DNA of 11,307 nt, taken from NCBI GenBank assembly GCA_009775535.1, contig VSPW01000046.1, positions 1-11,307 of the forward strand, given 5' to 3'. This document shows positions 6,382-11,307 of the stretch, piece by piece (position 1 is the stretch's first letter; every line of letters starts with the position of its first letter). Origin of the DNA: Muribaculaceae bacterium. GTDB taxonomy: Bacteria > Bacteroidota > Bacteroidia > Bacteroidales > Muribaculaceae. A program made the translations under genes and the position numbers. Under the pieces are notes generated by a model, which worked only from the letters and a program-made list of their open reading frames with translations, was not told the DNA's origin and searched no databases.

Positions 6382-6414
6382 CAAATATACTCATATATTC
6401 CAACGGCCGCAAAA
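6382..6414 (-). promoter_or_regulatory. Bacteroidetes-type promoter for the barrel gene
   Basis: On the minus strand TTTTG (6414-6410) is followed after exactly 20 bases by TATATTTG (6389-6382), a full consensus match. The last base of the -7 box is only 5 bases from the ATG at 6376, so the predicted transcription start falls about at the first codon. This placement decides the start codon of the gene. Confidence 0.75.
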
Positions 6415-6444
6415 GCCAGAGCCTTAATTAGTCTTATTAATTAT

Positions 6445-6456
6445 ATGTGGCAACAT
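6445..6456. promoter_or_regulatory. Imperfect palindrome, near-copy of the metA palindrome
   Basis: ATGTGGCAACAT differs at one base from the 12-base core of the perfect palindrome at the metA promoter (2713-2724). It lies about 30 bases upstream of the -33 element of the barrel-gene promoter, a usual place for an activator. With only two copies in the window, chance cannot be excluded. Confidence 0.28.
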
Positions 6457-6472
6457 ACAGCATAGCCTACTC

Positions 6473-6715
6473 TTAACTTTGATTACATTGCTGTTGCGCC
6501 GAAGAGCTAGGTTTGAACGGGAGATACTGAACTACATCCCGGCAAGCAGATTGGGGTGGGAATCTGCGCCACAGCCTTTCGTATGCCGCCACCGCAGGCG
6601 TCGTGGTGCTGCAATCTCTTTTTAGCAGTATCCATGGCGTTATAGACGGCTTCCCGGGGAAAGCGCCTGTAACGTGCATCCTCACCGATGTGATTTTCAA
6701 TCAAATCTGTTTTTT
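6473..6715 (-). pseudogene. Possible frameshifted remnant of a small gene
   Basis: Two overlapping minus-strand frames each look protein-like for part of their length. One reads LIENHIGEDARYRRFPREAV followed by YNAMDTAKK (about 6705-6620). The other continues with TPAVAAYERLWRRFPP and CRDVVQYLPFKPSSS (about 6585-6500) to a stop at 6473. Joined across an A-rich run near 6620 (AAAAAGAGA on the minus strand) they would form one short protein broken by a frameshift. There is a faint resemblance in order and spacing to the cassette protein at 2071-2550 (REAL...A near its middle, then a Y-E-x-x-RR segment). The resemblance is weak and this may be noncoding. Confidence 0.25.
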
Positions 6716-6717
6716 CC

Positions 6718-6748
6718 TTGACGTACAAACGATTTTTTGCTAACTTTG
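6718..6748 (+). promoter_or_regulatory. Bacteroidetes-type promoter for the DUF4494-yggS-transporter genes
   Basis: TTG (6718-6720), 20 bases, then TAACTTTG (6741-6748) match the Bacteroidetes consensus in full. The expected start near 6755 gives a leader of about 70 bases before the ATG at 6827. It probably drives all three genes up to the terminator at 9389. Confidence 0.75.
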
Positions 6749-6826
6749 CGTCTGATATGCCCGGAAAGGCGTGCTTTACAATATTATATCCAGGAAACAT
6801 AAAGAGACAATTATATATAGAGAGCA

Positions 6827-7270
6827 ATGGCAAATTGGTTTGAATGCAAAATCAGATATGACAAGATAATGGAAAACGGTGCTATCAAGAAGGTGACAGA
6901 GCCTTATCTTGTAGATGCACTTTCGTTCACAGAGGCCGAGGCGAGGATAATCGAAGAGATGACGCCCTATATAAGCGGCGAATTCTCGGTGTCGGCCGTA
7001 AAACGCACCAAGATATCGGAAATATTCTGGGACGATTCAGCCGACAAGTGGTATCTTGTAAAGGTGGCATTCATCACCATAGATGAGCGTACGGCAGTAG
7101 AGAAGAAGTCGATCTCACAGATCCTCGTGGCCGCCAGTGACTTCAAGGGTGCACTTGACAATTTCCTTGAAGGCATGAAAGGCACAATGGCAGATTATGA
7201 GATAGTGTCGATCAACGAGACGCCTCTGGTGGACGTCTACAAAGTGAAGCTTGACGGACAGCCGTCTTAA
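6827..7270 (+). CDS. DUF4494 family protein
   Basis: A 147-residue protein recognised as DUF4494, a conserved Bacteroidetes family of about 150 residues without an established function. The family opening MANWFECKIRYDKI, the block KKVTEPYLVDALSFTEAEARI (about 21-41) and KISEIFWDDSADKWYLVKVAFI (about 62-83) are all present. It has no signal peptide or membrane segment, so it is cytoplasmic. The fold looks mixed alpha/beta. It stands first behind a strong promoter, and yggS follows after 20 bases, so the two are surely one transcript. That pairing hints at a link to PLP or amino-acid metabolism, but this rests on context only. Confidence 0.88.
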   Translation: MANWFECKIRYDKIMENGAIKKVTEPYLVDALSFTEAEARIIEEMTPYISGEFSVSAVKRTKISEIFWDDSADKWYLVKVAFITIDERTAVEKKSISQILVAASDFKGALDNFLEGMKGTMADYEIVSINETPLVDVYKVKLDGQPS

Positions 7271-7290
7271 ACCCAAAACAGACCAACGGC

Positions 7291-7959
7291 ATGTCGCACA
7301 TCCAGGAAACGATAACCCGGCTGCACAATGAGCTATCCCCTGAGGGGGTGGAGCTTGTGGCCGTGTCGAAATTCCACCCGGCAGCAGCGATAATGGAGGC
7401 CTACGAGGCCGGCCAGCGGATATTCGGTGAGAGCCGCGTGCAGGAACTCGCCGAGAAAATCCCCGCCCTGCCACAGGATATCCGGTGGCATTTCATAGGG
7501 CATCTGCAGACCAACAAGGTGCGTCCCCTGATAGGCAAGGTGGCCATGATAGAGAGCGTGGACTCCGAAAGGCTTCTGGCAAAGATTGATGCCGAAAGCC
7601 GTGCTGCCGGAGTGACAACGCGTGTACTGATGCAGGTGCATGTGGCACAGGAGGAGACCAAATTCGGGTTCACGCCCGAAGAGCTGCTGTCCTATTTCTC
7701 GGAAAGGAAGTTCGAGAGCCTGACCAACACCCACCTGTGCGGTGTGATGGGGATGGCGTCCAACACCTGCGACCGCGGCAGGGTGGCGGCCGACTTTGCG
7801 GCCATAGCCGCAGTCCACAGGAATATACTCGCGGCAGCCCCAGACCTGCGCAACTTTGACGTGCTGTCAATGGGCATGAGCGATGACTACAGGCTGGCCA
7901 TCGAGGCCGGGAGCAACCTGGTGAGGATCGGAACGGACATCTTCGGCGGGCGGCAATAA
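7291..7959 (+). CDS. yggS: YggS/PLPBP family pyridoxal phosphate homeostasis protein
   Basis: A 222-residue cytoplasmic protein of the YggS (PROSC, PLPBP) family, which binds pyridoxal 5'-phosphate on a single TIM-barrel domain, lacks known enzyme activity, and buffers PLP supply and amino-acid balance. The PLP lysine is Lys27 in LVAVSKFHP. Other signatures are FGESRVQE (usually FGENRVQE; here Asn is Ser), WHFIGHLQTNKVR (about 66-78), CGVMGMAS (about 150-157), SMGMSDDYRLAIEAGSNLVRIGT (about 193-215) and the closing DIFGGRQ. Length is normal, about 220-235 for the family. It follows DUF4494 by 20 bases and precedes the transporter by 51 bases without a terminator. Confidence 0.93.
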   Translation: MSHIQETITRLHNELSPEGVELVAVSKFHPAAAIMEAYEAGQRIFGESRVQELAEKIPALPQDIRWHFIGHLQTNKVRPLIGKVAMIESVDSERLLAKIDAESRAAGVTTRVLMQVHVAQEETKFGFTPEELLSYFSERKFESLTNTHLCGVMGMASNTCDRGRVAADFAAIAAVHRNILAAAPDLRNFDVLSMGMSDDYRLAIEAGSNLVRIGTDIFGGRQ

Positions 7960-8010
7960 CAAGACAAACAAAAAATACTAAATCTATACCTTTAACCTAA
8001 CTTTAGACAA

Positions 8011-9360
8011 ATGGCTAAACAACAAGCTAACACCCAAGCGGCAAAGGGCAACATGGTGGCCATCATCGCCATGTTCTTCCTCTTCGCCATGATTTCGTTC
8101 GTAACGAATCTCGCCGCACCGATCGGTACAATCTGGAAACAGAACTATGAATGGTCGGGCATGCTCGGCAACATGATGAACTTCCTCGCATACCTGTTCA
8201 TGGGCATACCTTCAGGCGCCCTGCTAGTGAAAATAGGCTACAAGAAGACGGCTCTTACGGCAATGGTTGTAGGCCTTGCAGGCCTGTTCCTGCAGTGGCT
8301 TTCGGGTATCGTTGGCGCTGACACCAGTGTATTCTCCGTAGGCGGCGACATAGTTACCCTCAACTTCGTGATATACCTGCTTGGCGCATTCATCTGCGGT
8401 TTCTGCGTGTGCATGCTCAACACGGTAGTAAACCCGATGCTCAACATGCTCGGCGGCGGCGGCAACAAGGGCAACCAGCTGGTGCAGACCGGCGGTACGC
8501 TCAACTCCCTGGCCGGCACGCTCACCCCGCTGTTCGTCGGTTCGCTTATCGGCGTAATCACAGCCAGCACTACTATCGCCGATGTGGCCACACTGCTGTT
8601 CATCGCCATGGGCGTATTTGTCCTGGCGCTTGTGGTGATATCCTGTGTGTCAATACCTGAGCCCCACCTTGGAAAGAAGACCGCTGTCAAGGAAAAGAGC
8701 CAGCACAGCGCATGGAGCTTCCGCCACACCGTGCTGGGTGTAATCGGCATCTTCTTCTACGTAGGCATCGAAATCGGCATCCCCGGCGTGCTCATCTTCT
8801 GGCTGTCGGATGTGACAGGCGATGTGGCAGTTGGCGGCGCTGTGGCTGCCATCTACTGGCTTCTGATGCTTGTTGGCCGTTTTGTGTCTTCCATCATCTC
8901 GGGAAAGGTGTCGAGCCGCGCACAGCTCATCTTCGTGTCAACACTTGCCATCTTCCTCACCGGCGCAGCCATCTTCCTGCCTGAGACCCTGACCATCAAC
9001 ATGCCCGCCTACGCGGCCGGAAACGGATTCTTCACAGCCCAAGTGCCTGTGTCGGCCCTTTTGCTGGTGCTCTGCGGACTTTGCACATCTGTGATGTGGG
9101 GCGGCATATTCAACCTCGCTGTCGAGGGCCTCGGCAAGTACACAGCCCAGGCTTCCGGCATATTCATGATGATGGTAGTAGGCGGCGGCGTGATGCCACT
9201 CATCCAGAACTGGATGGCCAACTCGTTCGGCTACATGACCAGCTACTGGCTCATCATCGCCATGTTTGCATACCTGCTCTATTACGGTGTCGTAGGCTCA
9301 CGCAACGTCAACAAGGACATCCCTGTAGACGAAATGCCTATCGATGAACGTGACCTTTAA
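8011..9360 (+). CDS. MFS sugar transporter, FucP/GluP-like
   Basis: A 449-residue inner-membrane protein with about twelve hydrophobic segments (roughly 15-35, 52-70, 78-98, 112-140, 165-190, 193-215, 238-260, 268-292, 305-327, 345-365, 375-400, 412-435). It resembles the FucP/GluP (fucose, glucose/galactose:H+ symporter) branch of the major facilitator superfamily. Visible signatures are FLAYLFMGIPSGALLVKIGYKK (about 59-80), where IP(S/A)G...GYK is typical, and a glycine-rich LNTVVNPMLNMLGGGGNKGNQL block (about 138-159). The substrate is probably a hexose but cannot be read from the sequence. Codons are strikingly C-ending (ATC, TTC, GGC) compared with the ATA-rich neighbours, suggesting strong expression. 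A TAACTTTA at 7998-8005 resembles a -7 box but has no -33 partner and lies 5 bases from the ATG. A strong terminator follows. Confidence 0.87.
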   Translation: MAKQQANTQAAKGNMVAIIAMFFLFAMISFVTNLAAPIGTIWKQNYEWSGMLGNMMNFLAYLFMGIPSGALLVKIGYKKTALTAMVVGLAGLFLQWLSGIVGADTSVFSVGGDIVTLNFVIYLLGAFICGFCVCMLNTVVNPMLNMLGGGGNKGNQLVQTGGTLNSLAGTLTPLFVGSLIGVITASTTIADVATLLFIAMGVFVLALVVISCVSIPEPHLGKKTAVKEKSQHSAWSFRHTVLGVIGIFFYVGIEIGIPGVLIFWLSDVTGDVAVGGAVAAIYWLLMLVGRFVSSIISGKVSSRAQLIFVSTLAIFLTGAAIFLPETLTINMPAYAAGNGFFTAQVPVSALLLVLCGLCTSVMWGGIFNLAVEGLGKYTAQASGIFMMMVVGGGVMPLIQNWMANSFGYMTSYWLIIAMFAYLLYYGVVGSRNVNKDIPVDEMPIDERDL

Positions 9361-9388
9361 AAATTAAGGGGCAATCCCCCGGAACCGT

Positions 9389-9429
9389 GCCGTGGCCGCA
9401 TCTGTTGCAGATACGGCCACGGCTTTTTT
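9389..9429 (+). terminator. Strong intrinsic terminator after the transporter gene
   Basis: A 10-bp GC-rich stem (9389-9398 with 9414-9423) is extended past one C/A mismatch by five more pairs (9400-9404 with 9408-9412), has a 3-base TTG loop, and is followed by six T residues (9424-9429). An outer pairing GGGGCAA (9368-9374) with TTGCCCC (9428-9434) could close around it and compete with release. It lacks a T-run on the other strand, so it works in the plus direction only. Confidence 0.9.
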
Positions 9430-9471
9430 GCCCCTGCACGCCGGGAGGCACAGCATTGTAACGGCCATTTC

Positions 9472-9502
9472 TTGGTAAATAGAAAAGTTTATTGTACTTT
9501 CG
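9472..9502 (+). promoter_or_regulatory. tkt: Bacteroidetes-type promoter for transketolase
   Basis: TTG (9472-9474), 20 bases, then TACTTTCG (9495-9502), which matches TAnnTTTG except at one base. The start is expected near 9508, giving an AT-rich leader of about 35 bases before the ATG at 9542. It follows the terminator by 40 bases, so transketolase is a separate transcription unit. Confidence 0.6.
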
Positions 9503-9541
9503 TGGAATAAAACCATATAACATATTTTTTCTTAAAAAATT

Positions 9542-11307
9542 ATGGACTTAGATGCCAAATTGCTCTCCCGCGCAGCCGACAATATACGCGTGCTGGCGGC
9601 CTCAATGGTAGAAACCGCAAAATCCGGACATCCGGGCGGCGCCATGGGCGGCGCAGACTTCGCCAACGTGCTCTATTCTTCATTCCTGGTCACAGATCCT
9701 GATGACCCGACATGGATCGCACGCGACAGGTTCTTCCTCGACCCCGGACATATGTCGCCAATGCTGTACAGCGTGCTCGCATTGAGCGGAAAATACACCA
9801 TTGACGAGCTGAAGCAGTTCCGCCAATGGGGAAGCGTCACACCCGGCCATCCCGAGCTCGACCCTTCCCGCGGAGTGGAAAACACATCAGGGCCTCTTGG
9901 ACAGGGACATACAATGGCCGTAGGCGCTGCGATAGCCGAGCGTTTCCTTGTGGCCCGTTTCGGGGAAGCGATAGCACACAAGACATATGCCTTCATCAGC
10001 GATGGGGGAATACAGGAAGAAATTTCACAGGGGGCCGGACGCATAGCCGGCCATCTGGGCCTGGGAAACCTGATAATGTTCTATGACGCCAACGAAGTGC
10101 AACTGTCGACCATGGTGGACGCTGTTGACACGGAAGACGTGGCCGCAAAATACCGCGCATGGCAGTGGAACGTCATCGAAATAGACGGCAACGATCCTCT
10201 GGCCATCGCAGATGCCCTGACCAAGGCAAATGAATGCAACGGACGCCCGACGCTCATCATAGGGCATACGCGCATGGGCCTGGGCGCTGTCACCGCCTCA
10301 GGCGAGAACTTCGAGGGCAAATGCTCCACACACGGACAGCCATTGAGCAAAAGCGGCGCCGACTATGCAAAGACCGTGGAGAACCTCGGGGGAGACCCGC
10401 AGGACCCATGGCAGATATGGCCGGAAGTGGCAGCACTATACGCCAAAAGGCAGGAAGAGCTGCGCATGACGGTAAAGGAACGCCGGGCCGTATACGATGC
10501 ATGGACAAAGGAAAATCCGGATGCGGCACAGCAGCTTGACAACTATATCAACGGACGCCTGCCGAAGATCGACTGGGACAGTATCACGGTAAAGGCAAAT
10601 TCCGCGACCCGCAACGCATCATCGGCTGTGCTTGCCGAACTGTCGTCAAAGATAGGCAACATGATAGTGTCGTCGGCCGACCTTTGCAACTCCGACAAGA
10701 CCGACGGATTCCTTAAACATACAACAGAAATCCGCCGCGGCGATTTCAGCGGCGCTTTCCTGCAGGCAGGCGTGGCCGAGCTTACAATGGCGGTGATAAT
10801 GAACGGTATAGCCGTCCATGGCGGCGTAATGGCCGCATGCGGCACATTCTTCGTGTTCTCCGACTATATGAAACCTGCAATCCGCATGGCTGCCCTGATG
10901 GAGCTGCCGGTGAAATATGTATGGAGCCACGACGCGTTCCGTGTGGGCGAAGACGGCCCGACACACGAACCGGTGGAACAGGAGGCCCAGATACGCCTGC
11001 TTGAACAGATGAACAACCTTAGCGGGCATCCGTCGATGCTGGTGCTCCGTCCTGCCGACAGCGCCGAGACCATCGTGGCCTGGCAGATGGCGATGGAAAA
11101 CGATTCGACCCCCACAGCCCTGATACTCTCCCGCCAGGATGTAAACGACATACCGTCAGTGACCGGCGTCCGCGCACACGAGGCACAGGGAGCACGCCAC
11201 GGAGGCTACGTGATCTGCGACTGTGCAGAGCCGGCAGTGACCCTGGTGGCCAACGGCTCAGAGGTGTCGCTATGCTGCGAGGCGGCTGCAAGGCTGTCCG
11301 AGGAAGG
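9542..11307 (+). CDS. tkt: Transketolase (3' end cut by the window)
   Basis: The first 588 residues of a transketolase of about 670, truncated only by the window edge; the frame is open to the last base. It is a cytoplasmic thiamine diphosphate enzyme moving two-carbon units between ketose and aldose phosphates in the non-oxidative pentose phosphate pathway. Motifs: SGHPGG with His30, PGHMSP with His70, TPGHPE with His103, GPLGQG (117-122), the thiamine diphosphate/metal motif as SDGGIQEE (153-160) with Asn184, GVAELTM with catalytic Glu413, and FRVGEDGPTHEP near residue 470. SDGGIQEE replaces the GDG(x)xxEG of proteobacterial enzymes and is the usual Bacteroidetes form. It has its own promoter behind the terminator at 9389. 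No defect is visible. Confidence 0.95.
   Translation, partial: MDLDAKLLSRAADNIRVLAASMVETAKSGHPGGAMGGADFANVLYSSFLVTDPDDPTWIARDRFFLDPGHMSPMLYSVLALSGKYTIDELKQFRQWGSVTPGHPELDPSRGVENTSGPLGQGHTMAVGAAIAERFLVARFGEAIAHKTYAFISDGGIQEEISQGAGRIAGHLGLGNLIMFYDANEVQLSTMVDAVDTEDVAAKYRAWQWNVIEIDGNDPLAIADALTKANECNGRPTLIIGHTRMGLGAVTASGENFEGKCSTHGQPLSKSGADYAKTVENLGGDPQDPWQIWPEVAALYAKRQEELRMTVKERRAVYDAWTKENPDAAQQLDNYINGRLPKIDWDSITVKANSATRNASSAVLAELSSKIGNMIVSSADLCNSDKTDGFLKHTTEIRRGDFSGAFLQAGVAELTMAVIMNGIAVHGGVMAACGTFFVFSDYMKPAIRMAALMELPVKYVWSHDAFRVGEDGPTHEPVEQEAQIRLLEQMNNLSGHPSMLVLRPADSAETIVAWQMAMENDSTPTALILSRQDVNDIPSVTGVRAHEAQGARHGGYVICDCAEPAVTLVANGSEVSLCCEAAARLSEE

Larger units (their letters stand above)
6413..6826. 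other. Intergenic region with possible decayed coding remnant
   Basis: About 410 bases separate the barrel gene (minus) from the DUF4494 gene (plus). The left 60 bases are AT-rich and include a near-copy (6445-6456) of the metA palindrome. Bases 6473-6715 have coding-like character on the minus strand in two different frames (listed separately). Bases 6718-6826 hold the DUF4494 promoter and leader. No tRNA or recognisable small RNA was found. Confidence 0.6.

Noticed and set aside
7998..8005. Separate promoter for the transporter gene (TAACTTTA)
   Set aside because: One base off the -7 consensus, no -33 partner at 19-21 bases, and only 5 bases before the ATG; transcription from 6718 explains expression.
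8238..8750. 170-residue minus-strand reading frame inside the transporter gene
   Set aside because: Antisense to a well-supported MFS gene and without a promoter or recognisable motif.
9542..11307. Defective thiamine diphosphate motif in transketolase (SDGGIQEE)
   Set aside because: This form is usual in Bacteroidetes transketolases and all other catalytic residues are in place.
1..11307. CRISPR array, tRNA, rRNA, insertion sequence or integrase
   Set aside because: No spaced repeats, cloverleaf, ribosomal sequence, terminal inverted repeats or transposase motifs were seen on either strand.

Overview
The window looks like chromosomal DNA of a Bacteroidales bacterium, probably Muribaculaceae or a close relative. 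The evidence is the Bacteroidetes-type promoter boxes (TTG, about 20 bases, then TAnnTTTG), the lack of Shine-Dalgarno sequences, and several proteins of Bacteroidetes-restricted type (DUF4491, DUF4494, the Bacteroidetes form of transketolase). GC content is fairly high for the order. No tRNA, rRNA, CRISPR array or insertion sequence was seen.

The first 71 bases are almost certainly not genomic. They match, at exact spacing, an error-rich Nextera/Illumina i5 adapter, so the window starts at an untrimmed contig end and organismal sequence begins near base 72.

Layout: (a) 73-1136, plus strand: the tail of an unidentified gene, a small exported or anchored protein coupled to it by an ATGA overlap, and a DUF4491 membrane protein. 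(b) 1133-2550, minus strand: a compact three-gene phage-derived cassette (two unrecognised proteins, then a holin-family membrane protein) under its own promoter, meeting the DUF4491 gene with overlapping stop codons. (c) 2551-2847: AT-rich divergent regulatory region with a perfect 14-bp palindrome at the metA promoter. (d) 2848-5570, plus: metA (homoserine O-acyltransferase, probably acetyl-CoA type by its Glu108) overlapping a U32 family (RlhA-like) gene. (e) 5573-6376, minus: an exported, probably outer-membrane beta-barrel protein whose promoter lies so close to the ATG that the mRNA is probably leaderless. (f) 6413-6826: intergenic, with a possible decayed coding remnant and a strong promoter. 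(g) 6827-9360, plus: DUF4494, yggS (PLP homeostasis) and a FucP/GluP-type sugar transporter, closed by a strong intrinsic terminator. (h) 9542 to the window end: transketolase with its own promoter, truncated by the window edge.

Most of the window is housekeeping: methionine entry, rRNA or tRNA modification type U32, PLP homeostasis, sugar uptake and the pentose phosphate pathway. I do not see a convincing new multi-gene system. The items most worth a second look are the phage-derived cassette, the palindrome at metA with a near-copy before the barrel gene, the apparently leaderless barrel gene, and the adapter artefact that falsely extends the first reading frame.
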